Shown: one piece after another, positions 17,778 to 26,916 of the stretch
How positions within the stretch are numbered: the first letter of the stretch is position 1
Layout: every line of letters starts with the position of its first letter
Source of the DNA: Aidingimonas lacisalsi
GTDB lineage: Bacteria > Pseudomonadota > Gammaproteobacteria > Pseudomonadales > Halomonadaceae
Assembly: GCF_008079445.1 (NCBI RefSeq)
Contig: NZ_VRYH01000003.1
Coordinates: forward strand, 186,001 to 250,000
Length of the DNA: 64,000 nt
Reading direction: 5' to 3'
Program-made: the position numbers and the translations under genes
Notes under the pieces: model-generated
The model's database searches: none
What the model was told of the DNA's origin: nothing
Seen by the model: only the letters and a program-made list of their open reading frames with translations

Positions 17778-19160
17778 GTGAAGCAAGCGGCCCATATTCT
17801 TCTGGTGGATGATGATACCAGCCTGCTGACCCTGCTGGGCATGCGACTGGAAAGCAGCGGCTTTCGTGTAACCACGGCGGAGAGTGGACGCCAGGCGCTC
17901 GACAGCCTGGCGCAGAGTCGGCCGGACGTGGTGTTGTCCGATCTGCGCATGGACGAAATGGATGGCATGGCGCTATTTCAGGAACTGCAGCGGCGTGCAC
18001 CGGGGTTGCCAGTGATCATTCTCACCGCACATGGTTCGATTCCCGATGCCGTGAGCGCGACGCGCCAGGGAGTCTTCAGTTTCCTGACCAAACCGGTAGA
18101 TCGGGACGAGCTGTTTTCGGCCATCGACGAGGCCTTGGCCCAGACCCCCACTCCCGGCACCGATGCGGACAGCGCCTGGCGGGAAGCCATCATTACCCGC
18201 AGCCCCCACATGGAGCGCGTGCTTGAACAGGCCCGCATGGTAGCGGGGTCGGATGTCAGCGTCTTGATCACCGGTCCGTCGGGTTCCGGCAAGGAGCTGT
18301 TGGCCAATGCGATCCACCAGGCCAGTGGCCGTGCCGACAAGCCGTTCGTTGCCATTAATTGTGGCGCATTGCCGGAGCAATTGCTGGAGAGCGAACTGTT
18401 CGGTCACGCCAAGGGGGCGTTCACTGGTGCCGTCAATCAGCATCAGGGGCTCTTTCAGGCCGCCGAAGGCGGTAGCCTGTTCCTCGATGAGATTGGGGAC
18501 ATGCCGCTGTCGCTCCAGGTCAAACTGCTGCGTGCGATTCAGGAGCGCCAGGTCCGACCGTTGGGCTCGACCACCTCGATACCGATCGACGTGCGCATCA
18601 TCTCGGCGACGCATCGCGATCTGGACCGTGCCATGAGCGAAGGCGATTTTCGCGAGGACCTCTATTACCGACTCAATGTGGTCAACTTGAAACTGCCGCC
18701 GCTGAAAGAGCGGGCAGAGGATGTACCATTGCTGGCCAAGCATCTGGTCGCTCAGGCGGCGGCACGCCATAAACCGTTCGTCAAAGGGTTCTCGCCGGAA
18801 GCGCTCAATCTGCTGGCGTCCAGTGCCTGGCCGGGTAACGTCAGGCAACTGGTCAATGTGGTGGAGCAGTGCGTGGCGCTGACCAGTGCCCCGATCATTC
18901 CGGAAGCGCTGGTATCGCAGGCCCTGGTTGCCGAAGAGAATGCGCTGCCGTCGTTCAATGAGGCGCGAGCCAGTTTCGAGCGCAGTTACCTGATCAAGGT
19001 GCTCAAGATCACCGAAGGCAACGTCACACAGGCAGCACGGATTGCCGGACGTAATCGTACCGATTTCTACAAGCTTCTGTCGCGTCACGAACTCGAGCCT
19101 GGCAGTTTCAAGCCCGGTGGCGATGCGCCGATGGGCAAGGCGCATCATATATCCTCATGA
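17778..19160 (+). CDS. glrR: Sigma-54-dependent response regulator GlrR (QseF/YfhA)
   Basis: 460 residues in three domains. The receiver (1-115) has DVVLSDLRMDEMDG with the phospho-acceptor Asp. The AAA+ activator domain has Walker A GPSGSGKELLANAIHQ, the sigma-54-contacting loop GAFTGA and the Walker B segment GSLFLDEIGDMP. A Fis-type HTH lies at the end (NVTQAARIAGRNRTDFYKLL). In E. coli GlrR activates glmY and rpoE from sigma-54 promoters through TGTC-N10-GACA sites; two such sites and a -24/-12 promoter lie upstream of this operon at 14895-15101. The 3' end overlaps the convergent xseA by 6 bp. Confidence 0.95.
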   Translation: MKQAAHILLVDDDTSLLTLLGMRLESSGFRVTTAESGRQALDSLAQSRPDVVLSDLRMDEMDGMALFQELQRRAPGLPVIILTAHGSIPDAVSATRQGVFSFLTKPVDRDELFSAIDEALAQTPTPGTDADSAWREAIITRSPHMERVLEQARMVAGSDVSVLITGPSGSGKELLANAIHQASGRADKPFVAINCGALPEQLLESELFGHAKGAFTGAVNQHQGLFQAAEGGSLFLDEIGDMPLSLQVKLLRAIQERQVRPLGSTTSIPIDVRIISATHRDLDRAMSEGDFREDLYYRLNVVNLKLPPLKERAEDVPLLAKHLVAQAAARHKPFVKGFSPEALNLLASSAWPGNVRQLVNVVEQCVALTSAPIIPEALVSQALVAEENALPSFNEARASFERSYLIKVLKITEGNVTQAARIAGRNRTDFYKLLSRHELEPGSFKPGGDAPMGKAHHISS

Positions 19161-20495
19161 CGTCGTGAACCGCTGCTTCACCTCCACCTCGAGCCGGCCA
19201 TCGCCGAGTCGAGCACTCAAGCCTTGTCCCGGTTGGGTATCCTCGGCCCGGCGGATCACATGGCCCTGCTGATCCTGCAGTATCGAGTAGCCACGCCCCA
19301 ATACCGCCAACGGACTGACTGCCTGCAGCTCTCGAGACAGTGACGAAAGCCGCGTCTGACAGGTGTCCAGCCGTCTCGGCATGGCCCAGTGCAGACGTGA
19401 TTCCGCTTGCGCCAAGCGTTGCCTGGCAAACTGCACTTGCTGTTGTGGGTCGAAGACATAGAGACGCTGGCGGGCATGTCGCTCGCGTTGCCGCTCGACG
19501 TTCAGTTGTGAGGTCATGGCCCGTTTCAGTCGTAGCGAGAGCTGTGCCAGATGGTGCTGTTGTTGGGCCAGGCGTTCGCCGGGATGACGCAATCTGGTTC
19601 GTAGATGGTCGAGCCGCTGGGCGGTCTGGTTAAGCCGCCCTTGTTGAGCCCGGGTCAGCCTCGACAGCATGGTATCCAGGCGCTGTCGCAGGTCTCGTGC
19701 GTCGGGCACCAGTTGTTCCGCAGCGGCGGATGGGGTCGGCGCACGACAATCGGCAGCGAAGTCGGCCAGTGTCACGTCCGTTTCATGACCCACGGCCGAC
19801 ATCACCGGCAGTCGGGAGTGAAAAATGGCCCGTGCCAGATGTTCGTCATTGAAGGCCCAGAGGTCCTCCAGGCTACCGCCGCCACGTGTGATCAACAGAG
19901 CATCGCGTTCGGGCGTGAATCGCCCATCGCGATTGAGTATCGCCAAAGCCCGAATCATCGCCGGCGCTGCGTCCTGCCCCTGAACCGGCACCGGCAGAAC
20001 ACTCACCCGGCTGATGGGCCAACGCGCGGATAACACAGCCATGACATCGCGAATGGCTGCACCGGTCGACGAGGTCATTACGACCAGGTGGCGTGGCGGG
20101 TAGGGCAGCGGCCTGGCATTGGCAAACACGCCTTCGGCCTGCAATTTCTGTTTCAACTGCTCGAAGGCGGCCAGCAGGTCGCCCGCACCGGCCGGCTGCA
20201 CCGCTTCCACGATCAACTGGTAATCGCCACGCGGCTCGAATACCGACACCTTGCCGCGTAGCCGAACACGATCGCCGTCCCGTAGCGGTGTAGCGGCAAA
20301 GCGAGCCCGATTACGAAACAGGGCGCAACGCAACTGGGCCCGCTCATCCTTGAGGGTGAAGTAGACGTGCCCCGACGCCGGTCGCGCGACGCCCGACAAC
20401 TCACCTTCCACCCATATCTCGCCGAAATCGCGCTCCAGCAGCAGGCGCGCACGGCGGTTGAGTTCACTGACGGTGAGGGTGGTGTCGTTGGCCAT
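19155..20495 (-). CDS. xseA: Exodeoxyribonuclease VII large subunit
   Basis: Catalytic subunit of the single-strand-specific exonuclease, 446 residues. The N-terminal OB domain (TVSELNRRARLLLERDFGEIWVEGELS, SGHVYFTLKDERAQLRCALFR) is followed by the catalytic core with TSSTGAAIRDV, RGGGSLEDLWAFND and VGHETDVTLADFAADCRAPTPSAAAE. A long coiled coil and a C-terminal segment with LGRGYSIL complete it. I chose ATG 20493-20495 (MANDTTLTVSELN) over an upstream in-frame start because the OB domain begins here. The small subunit gene is not in the window. Confidence 0.95.
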   Translation of the reverse strand: MANDTTLTVSELNRRARLLLERDFGEIWVEGELSGVARPASGHVYFTLKDERAQLRCALFRNRARFAATPLRDGDRVRLRGKVSVFEPRGDYQLIVEAVQPAGAGDLLAAFEQLKQKLQAEGVFANARPLPYPPRHLVVMTSSTGAAIRDVMAVLSARWPISRVSVLPVPVQGQDAAPAMIRALAILNRDGRFTPERDALLITRGGGSLEDLWAFNDEHLARAIFHSRLPVMSAVGHETDVTLADFAADCRAPTPSAAAEQLVPDARDLRQRLDTMLSRLTRAQQGRLNQTAQRLDHLRTRLRHPGERLAQQQHHLAQLSLRLKRAMTSQLNVERQRERHARQRLYVFDPQQQVQFARQRLAQAESRLHWAMPRRLDTCQTRLSSLSRELQAVSPLAVLGRGYSILQDQQGHVIRRAEDTQPGQGLSARLGDGRLEVEVKQRFTTS

Positions 20496-20565
20496 GGCTA
20501 TCGCTGTACCTTGGGCAGTGTCGCATGAGTCTAACATGTCGATACCACTGCCCTGCCAATGAACG

Positions 20566-20590
20566 GCGCCCTTCCTGAAGGAAAGGGCGC
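20566..20590. terminator. Hairpin between xseA and the TRAP operon
   Basis: GCGCCCTT...AAGGGCGC arms enclose CCTGAAGGA, giving a 10-11 bp stem with one bulge. It lies 22 bp beyond the stop of the leftward TRAP permease gene and 70 bp upstream of the xseA start. There is no T run on either strand, so its strength as a terminator is uncertain. Confidence 0.5.
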
Positions 20591-20612
20591 TAGTCATGAA
20601 GGAGTGCTCCGT

Positions 20613-21872
20613 TTATCGGAACCACAACGCGGTCATCGGCGTGAATGTCACGAATAGCAGGACGGCGAACATGGCAAGGAGGAACCATTTGCAGTATCCC
20701 ATGACCTGTTCGATCTTGAGGCCTGTGGTTGAACAAACGGTAAGTAACACGCTGGCTACCGGAGGTGTCTGCTGACCGATGCCCAGGTTGAGGCAAACGA
20801 TCACGCCGAAGTGCACTGGATCGATGCCGAGTTCGATCGCCATGGGCAGCAGCAGCGGCACTACTACGATGATCGCTGCGCTGGCATGCAGGAACATGCC
20901 CAGCAACAGCACGAAGACATTGATGATCAACAGGTTGAGTACGTAACTGTCGGTAATGCCTCCCAGGGCACTGGCAATTTGCTGGGGCAACTGCTCATTG
21001 GCCAAGTACTGACCCAGGATGGCCGAGCCGGCCACGATCATCATCACGACGGCGGTCTGGCGGGCTGTTGTCACCATGAGTTGCCAGATGATCCGATAAT
21101 CCAGGTCGCGTGTAATGAACAGACCGAACAGCAAGGCGATCATTACCCCGATTCCTGCCGCTTCGGTCGGGGTATAGATACCGGCAATCAAACCTCCGAC
21201 CACGATGACCGGAATCGCCAAGGGGATCAGGGCACGCTTGAATGCGGTGCCAACTGCCTTGACTTCGAAGTTGCCCTCGCGCGGGTGGTTCTCGCGTCGG
21301 GCGAACAGCCAGGATGTCAACATGAACGCTGCTGCCAGCAACAGACCCGGAACGATTCCCGCGATGAAAAGGTCGCGAATGGAGGTATTAGTCGTCACTC
21401 CGTACAGCACCATGGGAATCGAGGGGGGAATGATAATCCCGAGAGTGGCGGATACCGCCGTAATCGAGGCGGCAAAGGGTTTCGGGTAGCCGCGCCGTTC
21501 CATCTGTGGCACGAAGATTTTCGACATCACGGCGGCATCGGCGACAGCGGAACCACTCATCTCAGCCATGAACATCGAGGTGACGACATTGATGTGGCTC
21601 AGGCCTCCACGGAGCCAGCCCACCAGCGATGCAGCCAGGTCAATCAAGCGTTGGGCGATACTGGTGGCGCTCATCAATTCTCCCATCAGAATGAACAATG
21701 GGATCGCCAATAGCACCAACGAGTTGGTCCCCGAGTAGATCTGCACTGGGATCATCAAGAGATTGATATCCGCGATCCACATGGAAAGAGCAGCGGTTAC
21801 CATCAGGGCAAAACCGACTGGAACACCCAGCAGGATGATGCCGAATAGCATTGCAACAACACCCCAGGCCAT
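20613..21872 (-). CDS. TRAP transporter large permease (DctM)
   Basis: 419-residue twelve-helix permease of a tripartite ATP-independent periplasmic transporter, powered by the sodium gradient. Family marks are NVVTSMFMAEMSGSAVADAAVMSKIFVPQM, IIPPSIPMVLYG, YTPTEAAG and LNLGIGQQTPPVASVL. Its start overlaps the stop of the small permease gene by one base. The likely substrate, from the amidohydrolase and GntR genes nearby, is an organic acid, but the sequence does not say which. Confidence 0.93.
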   Translation of the reverse strand: MAWGVVAMLFGIILLGVPVGFALMVTAALSMWIADINLLMIPVQIYSGTNSLVLLAIPLFILMGELMSATSIAQRLIDLAASLVGWLRGGLSHINVVTSMFMAEMSGSAVADAAVMSKIFVPQMERRGYPKPFAASITAVSATLGIIIPPSIPMVLYGVTTNTSIRDLFIAGIVPGLLLAAAFMLTSWLFARRENHPREGNFEVKAVGTAFKRALIPLAIPVIVVGGLIAGIYTPTEAAGIGVMIALLFGLFITRDLDYRIIWQLMVTTARQTAVVMMIVAGSAILGQYLANEQLPQQIASALGGITDSYVLNLLIINVFVLLLGMFLHASAAIIVVVPLLLPMAIELGIDPVHFGVIVCLNLGIGQQTPPVASVLLTVCSTTGLKIEQVMGYCKWFLLAMFAVLLFVTFTPMTALWFR

Positions 21873-22327
21873 CAGGAATTCCTCCAGCGTTGAACAAGGC
21901 GAACGCTTAATGCCACGACCATCAGGGCACTGGCGAGCGGTAGTACGCTCATGAATACGCCTTGTGGGATGGGTAGTGTTTCGATGGAGCGGCCACCAAC
22001 ACGCTCGATCATCTGCCAGGACGTGATGCCGAGAAGAACGAAGAAACCGATGACTGCCATGTCGCCAAACACTTTGATGACCCGTTTTAGTAACGGTGGA
22101 AAGGACTCAAGCAACATGTCGAAAGCAATGTGACCTTGTTCCCTGGTAGCTAGATAGGCACCCAGGAAAGCGATCCAGACCAGCAGGAACCCCGGTACTT
22201 CATCGGCCCATACCAGACCGGATCCGAGCACATAGCGATAAAAGACATTCAAGCAGACGGCAATGGCGGTGAGGGCCACCAGGGCCCCCACCACGATTTC
22301 GATCAAACGATCCAGATATCTCAGCAT
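21872..22327 (-). CDS. TRAP transporter small permease (DctQ)
   Basis: 151 residues with four hydrophobic helices and the DctQ signature ADEVPGFLLVWIAFLGAYLA. It joins the large permease in the membrane. Stop and start overlap with dctM (translational coupling), and it lies 17 bp downstream of the binding-protein gene. Confidence 0.9.
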   Translation of the reverse strand: MLRYLDRLIEIVVGALVALTAIAVCLNVFYRYVLGSGLVWADEVPGFLLVWIAFLGAYLATREQGHIAFDMLLESFPPLLKRVIKVFGDMAVIGFFVLLGITSWQMIERVGGRSIETLPIPQGVFMSVLPLASALMVVALSVRLVQRWRNS

Positions 22328-22344
22328 CGTTGCGGCTCCAGGTA

Positions 22345-23331
22345 TTACTCGACGTCAGCGGACTGGCGGACGATCTCCAGCCAGTCACTTCCGTGGTGGT
22401 TCACATAGTCGTCGTAGACGGACTGTACTTGTTCCCGGAACGCTGCCAGGTCAACGTCGTTGATCTCCAGTGCGCTCCGCATCGCTTCGAGATTGGACTG
22501 TTCGATCTCGGCAGCCTGACTATAGGCATCGTCACGCATGTCATTGGCGACTTCGGCAAAGACCGTCTGTTGTTCATCGTTCAATGAATTCCAGAAACCG
22601 GGAGAAACCAACAGGAATGAAGGCGTGTAGACATGACGAGTCAGCGACAGGAAGTCCTGCACTTCATACATTTTTTGGCCATAGAACCCGTAGGTTGCGG
22701 CTTCGGCTCCATCCACCACGCCGGTCTGCATGGCGGTAAAGGTTTCTCCCCACGCGACCTTGGCCGGTGCCGCGCCCAGTGAGGCAAAGATCTGCTGGCG
22801 GAAGTCGCCGCCGGAGATGCGTATCTTCATGCCCTCCAGGTCGGCAGGTTCCTCGATGGGATGACTGGAATTGATGATGTGCCGGAACCCGTTTTCATAG
22901 ATGCCCAGCACCTTGGCGCTCATGCTGCCTTCGATCGTATCGACCAACGCATCTTCGAGACCGTTAGCCATTGCCCGTTGTACATGCTCGCGGTCTTCGA
23001 ACAGCCATGGCAGGTCGAAGAACCCCAGTTTGTCATCGACCTTCATGACGCCTGAGGCGACATTGACCATCTCGATCGTATCGAGCTGAAGGTTGTCGAT
23101 GAGTGCAGACTCCTTGCCCAACTGACCGTTAGGATACAATTCAAAGTCGAACTCACCGGGTAGTCGTTCCTCGACTCTCTCGGCGAACATTTCCGCTTGT
23201 TTGGCCAGCGGAGATTGCGCCGAGACATGTGTGGCAATGCGGACTTCTTGAGCGGCATCGGCATGCGCGCCGAGTGCAAACAAACTGATTCCGGCAAGTC
23301 CGGTCAGCAGGAAGGTCTTGTTGTTGCTCAT
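22345..23331 (-). CDS. TRAP transporter periplasmic substrate-binding protein (DctP)
   Basis: 328 residues. The start at ATG 23329-23331 has a good AAGGAG site and gives a clean signal peptide ending GAHADA. The mature protein has the DctP fold with LPGEFDFELYPNGQLGKES, GMKIRISGGDFRQQIF (with the carboxylate-binding arginine) and WGETFTAMQTGVVDGAE. First gene of the leftward dctPQM operon, followed by dctQ after 17 bp and preceded by a GntR regulator gene 60 bp upstream on the same strand. Likely substrate: a small organic acid or sugar acid. Confidence 0.92.
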   Translation of the reverse strand: MSNNKTFLLTGLAGISLFALGAHADAAQEVRIATHVSAQSPLAKQAEMFAERVEERLPGEFDFELYPNGQLGKESALIDNLQLDTIEMVNVASGVMKVDDKLGFFDLPWLFEDREHVQRAMANGLEDALVDTIEGSMSAKVLGIYENGFRHIINSSHPIEEPADLEGMKIRISGGDFRQQIFASLGAAPAKVAWGETFTAMQTGVVDGAEAATYGFYGQKMYEVQDFLSLTRHVYTPSFLLVSPGFWNSLNDEQQTVFAEVANDMRDDAYSQAAEIEQSNLEAMRSALEINDVDLAAFREQVQSVYDDYVNHHGSDWLEIVRQSADVE

Positions 23332-23391
23332 GACGTTGCTCCTTGAAAGGTTGTCATTGGGCTGTAGTGGCAGGGGATAGAGGCCATCCAC

Positions 23392-24135
23392 CTAGCGGAT
23401 ATCGAAGCTGTAATGGAACCAGTCGAGCCGACCTCGACTCAGCCGCCACTCCAGCGGTCGTTCGTCATAGCCTCTGGCCAGACGAGCGATTTCGATGACC
23501 TGGGCTCCGGGGGACAGACCCAGATGGTGTGCCGGGGATGCCGGCACCGGGCCGGCGGAAAGCGTGTCGGTTGCACGAAAGACCACTTCGCCGCATACCT
23601 GTTCATACAGGGGATAAAGCAGGTCTCCCCAGGCATCGGGAGGCAGGTTCAGCAAGGCCTGGAAGCGCACCTGGGATAGATAGATGATTTCATGCAGTAG
23701 GGGCATCTCATCCACACGGCGCACACGCTCGATTTCAATGAGCTCGCTGTCATCGGACAGGTCGAGGTGACGACAGATATCAGTCGTTCCCGGCACGACC
23801 CTGATATCAAGCAATTCGCTTTTCGGGTGCAGTTGCACACCTTCGCGATCGGTCAGGCGGAAGAAGCGGGCAAGTGAGTGGCTGAAATCCGCCCGGCGTA
23901 CGAAGGTTCCTTTTCCATGCTGGCGTTCCACCCAACCACGGTCGACGAGCATGTCGATCGCTTTGCGAGCCGTTCCCGGTGCGACACCGTACGACTGGGC
24001 GATGTGCATCTCCGATGGCAGCACATCCCCCGGTTTCAGGCTGCCTTGCTGAATGTCGGACAGCAGCGCCTGGTAAATTCGGTAATAGCGCGGGCTGCGA
24101 GATTCGTCTTGCTGAAGATTGGCTTGCATGGTCAT
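23392..24135 (-). CDS. GntR family regulator, HutC/UTRA type
   Basis: 247 residues. The N-terminal winged helix shows YYRIYQALLSDIQQGSLKPG and VAPGTARKAIDMLVDRGWVERQHGKGTFV, and the C-terminal UTRA effector-binding domain shows RVRRVDEMPLLHEIIYL. It sits upstream of the TRAP operon on the same strand and diverges from an amidohydrolase gene, so it likely controls both in response to the imported compound. A perfect 12-bp palindrome in its upstream region is a good operator candidate. Confidence 0.9.
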   Translation of the reverse strand: MTMQANLQQDESRSPRYYRIYQALLSDIQQGSLKPGDVLPSEMHIAQSYGVAPGTARKAIDMLVDRGWVERQHGKGTFVRRADFSHSLARFFRLTDREGVQLHPKSELLDIRVVPGTTDICRHLDLSDDSELIEIERVRRVDEMPLLHEIIYLSQVRFQALLNLPPDAWGDLLYPLYEQVCGEVVFRATDTLSAGPVPASPAHHLGLSPGAQVIEIARLARGYDERPLEWRLSRGRLDWFHYSFDIR

Positions 24136-24155
24136 ATGCTCTAGTGTACTTATGG

Positions 24156-24167
24156 TCTTATATAAGA
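24156..24167. promoter_or_regulatory. Palindromic operator candidate for the GntR regulator
   Basis: TCTTATATAAGA is a perfect 12-base palindrome located 21 bp upstream of the regulator start and 51 bp upstream of the divergent amidohydrolase gene. Symmetric AT-rich sites of this size in a divergent promoter region are usual for GntR proteins. The TATA core could also serve as a -10 element. Confidence 0.5.
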
Positions 24168-24217
24168 GTTAATATCTATGACACGTAATTCTCCCGAGGA
24201 CAAGCCGGATTCGACCA

Positions 24218-25009
24218 ATGTCTAAAATCGTTGATACCCACGCCCACGTCTTCACCGATCGCTGTCGCTTCGCGGACAACCCCCGCCACCGTCCTCGCTA
24301 TGAGGCACCTTTGGCCACCTATCTCGATTTACTGGACCACTGGGGAATTGACTGCGGCGTGCTTGTACAACCCAGTTTTCTCGGCACCCACAATGAATAC
24401 CTCATGGAGTGTCTGCGCCGGCACCCGGATCGACTCAGGGGCGTGGCGGTTATCGATCCCCAAGTGAGTGATGACTCGTTGGAAGACATGGAGTCAGCAG
24501 GCATCCGAGGGACGCGTTTGAACTGGATCGGACGGACGGTAAGCGAATTACAGACGACAGGATGGACAGACCTATTCACACGCCTTGAGTCGCGACGCTG
24601 GCATGTGGAGATCCAGGCCGAGGGACGTATCTTGTTAGACATCCTCGATCTGTTGGCTAGCTGGGAACTGGATCTGGTGATCGACCATTTCGGCCGGCCA
24701 CAGGCCAATGCCTGGCGTGACCCCGTCATCGAGCGGCTGTGCACGGGCACGGCAACCCAGCGCTATTGGGTCAAGTGTTCGGCCCCCTACCGCAGCCAAA
24801 GCGATGGCTTTTCCGACGTCTGTAAACGGTTGCTCGAGTCACTGGGACCGCAACGACTGATGTGGGGCAGTGACTGGCCCTGGACGGAACATGAGCATCT
24901 CTATAGTTATGAGCGAGCACTGCACGACATTGAGCAGTGGATACCCCAGCCGGAGCTGGAACAGGTCATCCGCGAGACGCCGCGGCAGTTCTACGGTTTC
25001 GATACATAA
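24218..25009 (+). CDS. Amidohydrolase-family metal-dependent lactone hydrolase (LigI-like)
   Basis: 263-residue TIM-barrel hydrolase. It starts VDTHAHVFTDRCRF (metal-binding HxH) and has FGRPQAN after VIDHF, KCSAPYR, and a C-terminal MWGSDWPW with the catalytic aspartate. This pattern matches 2-pyrone-4,6-dicarboxylate lactonase and sugar-lactone hydrolases in the amidohydrolase superfamily. It diverges from the GntR regulator of the TRAP operon, so it probably acts on the imported acid or its lactone. Exact substrate unknown. Confidence 0.85.
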   Translation: MSKIVDTHAHVFTDRCRFADNPRHRPRYEAPLATYLDLLDHWGIDCGVLVQPSFLGTHNEYLMECLRRHPDRLRGVAVIDPQVSDDSLEDMESAGIRGTRLNWIGRTVSELQTTGWTDLFTRLESRRWHVEIQAEGRILLDILDLLASWELDLVIDHFGRPQANAWRDPVIERLCTGTATQRYWVKCSAPYRSQSDGFSDVCKRLLESLGPQRLMWGSDWPWTEHEHLYSYERALHDIEQWIPQPELEQVIRETPRQFYGFDT

Positions 25010-25040
25010 CGAGCCGACATCGTACGACATGTATCCCTGT

Positions 25041-26084
25041 TTAGGTGGTCATGCGTCTACCGTAGCTCAACAACACGGGCATCAGCAGGACCAGCACCGT
25101 AATACGCAGTAGGTGATGCGAGGTCACGAAAGCGGGGTCGATGCCCAGCGAGAGGGCGACCAGACTTAATTCCGGTGCGCCGCCCGGCATGTAGGCCAGC
25201 AGTGCCGCCGCTAGAGAATAGCCCGTCGTTGCATGCACGCCCCAGGCGGCCAGAATGGCGATCAGCAACAGGGCGACAGTCTGCAGTGCGGCCATCAGCA
25301 GGTTGTATCCTACCTTGGATAACGACGTGCCGGTGAAACGTACCCCTACCGAGACGCCGATGATGACCTGGGCCAGGGCGATGATGGTCGGTGGAATCGA
25401 GGCATGGGTGATGCCGATCAAGTGTAGCACCGCCGAGATCAGGGCCGGTCCGAAGAGTAGGGCATTGGGTAGGTGTAGCCGACGTCCCAGCCAGATACCG
25501 GCCACTCCAGCCGTGGCGAGCCAGGCGGTATCTCCCCACGTCGGGAACCATAACCACTGGACCAGGCTCGACTCGCGAGGTTGCAGGCTGACATGGCCGA
25601 TGACTTGCAGAACGGGGGGAATGGCAATCAGTAGGATAAGGATGCGCACGGCATGGGTCATGCCCACGGTGCGCAGGTCGGCGTGTGAGTCCATTGCCAT
25701 GAGTGTGACCACCGAGACGCCACCCGGCACCCCCGAGTAAAGAGCGGTGTCCAGAGAATATCCAGCAACACGATGCGAGAACCAGACTGAAAAGGCCATC
25801 ATGACGGCGGTAATCAACAACATGATGATCAGGCTGGTTCCCCACAGAATCACATCGCCGGACAAATCGGGCGTGAAGGCCGAGCCCAGCATCACACCGA
25901 TGACCACCAGCACTGCTTTGCGCGATGACGTCGGTGGGCGGAGTCGAACACCGGCCAGGCTGACCGCGGTCGTCGTGATCATGGCACCCAGCAACCAGGG
26001 CAAGGGCATGTGCAACCAATACGCGAGGCCGCCACCGCCGATGCCCAGGAATAGTGTCGGCAGGAATTTGCCTATCGCGATCAT
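25041..26084 (-). CDS. AbrB/AmoA-type membrane protein (putative ammonia monooxygenase family permease)
   Basis: About 347 residues with roughly ten hydrophobic helices in two similar halves, each with the GAMITTTAVSLAG / GPALISAVLHLIG pattern and the YSGVPGGVSVVTLMAM and AYMPGGAPELSLVAL signatures of the AbrB duplication family. Older annotation calls these ammonia monooxygenases, but they look like transport proteins. I chose the start at ATG 26082-26084; the frame is open another 89 codons upstream, but that extension is Cys/Arg-rich and overlaps the tctA remnant. It lies beside a tctA fragment, a common partner of such carboxylate permeases. Confidence 0.78.
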   Translation of the reverse strand: MIAIGKFLPTLFLGIGGGGLAYWLHMPLPWLLGAMITTTAVSLAGVRLRPPTSSRKAVLVVIGVMLGSAFTPDLSGDVILWGTSLIIMLLITAVMMAFSVWFSHRVAGYSLDTALYSGVPGGVSVVTLMAMDSHADLRTVGMTHAVRILILLIAIPPVLQVIGHVSLQPRESSLVQWLWFPTWGDTAWLATAGVAGIWLGRRLHLPNALLFGPALISAVLHLIGITHASIPPTIIALAQVIIGVSVGVRFTGTSLSKVGYNLLMAALQTVALLLIAILAAWGVHATTGYSLAAALLAYMPGGAPELSLVALSLGIDPAFVTSHHLLRITVLVLLMPVLLSYGRRMTT

Positions 26085-26199
26085 GCGCTTGCTGACGGTA
26101 CCCCTCACGCTGAACTGGTCTCCAATGCCATATATGGTGTCGAAACGACGAGCCCGCTTGGATGGGATAGCGGGCTCGCGGGGAACGGAATGGGCGGGA

Positions 26200-26568
26200 T
26201 CAGTCGTCCTCGACCCGTTGCAGGGATCGGCTCCTGGGCTGCATTTTCGACAGCAGCTTCGGTAACAGCCAGGGAAGCACCAAAAGCGCCGCTGCGGCGA
26301 TCCATAGCCCCACGGAAATCCCGGACTGCCAGAGGATACCGACATCTCCACCGCTGATCGATAGCGCGCGGCGCAGGTTTTGTTCCATGAGTCCGCCCAG
26401 TACGTAACCGAGAATCACAGGCGCCAGAGAGAACCCCAGCTTGCGCAGCAGATAGCCGAACACCCCGATGATCAGCATCAGGTAGATGGCGGTCAGGTCG
26501 GAATGGAGCTGATAGACCCCCACGAAGGCCAGAATGGCGATACCTGGCACCAGTATCCAGCGAGTGAT
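26200..26568 (-). pseudogene. C-terminal remnant of a TctA-family tricarboxylate permease
   Basis: About 120 codons matching only the end of TctA, which is normally about 500 residues. Visible features are WILVPGIAILAFVGVY, GVFGYLLRKLGFSLAPVILGY and LGGLMEQNLRRALSISGGD, then a final membrane helix and a basic tail. Upstream of about 26568 the similarity stops abruptly and an unrelated fragment in the opposite direction begins. No TctB or TctC gene is near. It is a deletion remnant, probably non-functional. Confidence 0.82.
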
Positions 26569-26571
26569 TGC

Positions 26572-26758
26572 AGGCGAAACGCCACTGTTCAGTGTGCGTC
26601 CCGATGTGGTCGGTCCGTATACGGCACAGCGGCTACGTGACCAGGTTGGCGACCGTCTTTACCCGATACCCATCGATGCGTCGTTGCTGGCCTTTGTCGA
26701 CCCGCTGCGCCGCAATGCCTTCATGGAGCGTTGGCAGCGAGAGTTCGAACGGCGTTAG
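26572..26758 (+). pseudogene. C-terminal fragment of an unidentified protein
   Basis: About 61 codons reading AGETPLFSVRPDVVGPYTAQ and onward, ending FMERWQREFERR, with protein-like composition but no start codon or ribosome site. It abuts the tctA remnant at about 26570 and ends 158 bp before guaB. It may be the 3' end of a gene that stood between xseA and guaB before the catabolic block arrived. I do not recognise the family. Confidence 0.4.
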
Positions 26759-26831
26759 TCGGATTCCCGCTGATTGCCGGGGCGGCCCTGCCACAACCCC
26801 TGTAGCGTGCCAGCCAGCAGCCCACCTCGCG

Positions 26832-26861
26832 TTGCCGAAACCCGAGCTTAGCCGTTATAAT
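26832..26861 (+). promoter_or_regulatory. Sigma-70 promoter of guaB
   Basis: TTGCCG at 26832-26837 and a perfect TATAAT at 26856-26861 with an 18-bp spacer, 55 bp upstream of the guaB start. No purine-repressor palindrome was recognised around it. Confidence 0.65.
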
Positions 26862-26916
26862 ACTCGATTAACTTCCTCACGCCCCGTCCGCCATCAGTTC
26901 AATGGGTGTTGCCGCT

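Noticed and set aside
20811-21713. 300-codon rightward open frame over the TRAP permease
   Set aside because: Gln/His/Asp-rich composition typical of antisense to membrane-protein codons; no ribosome site; the permease on the other strand is clear.
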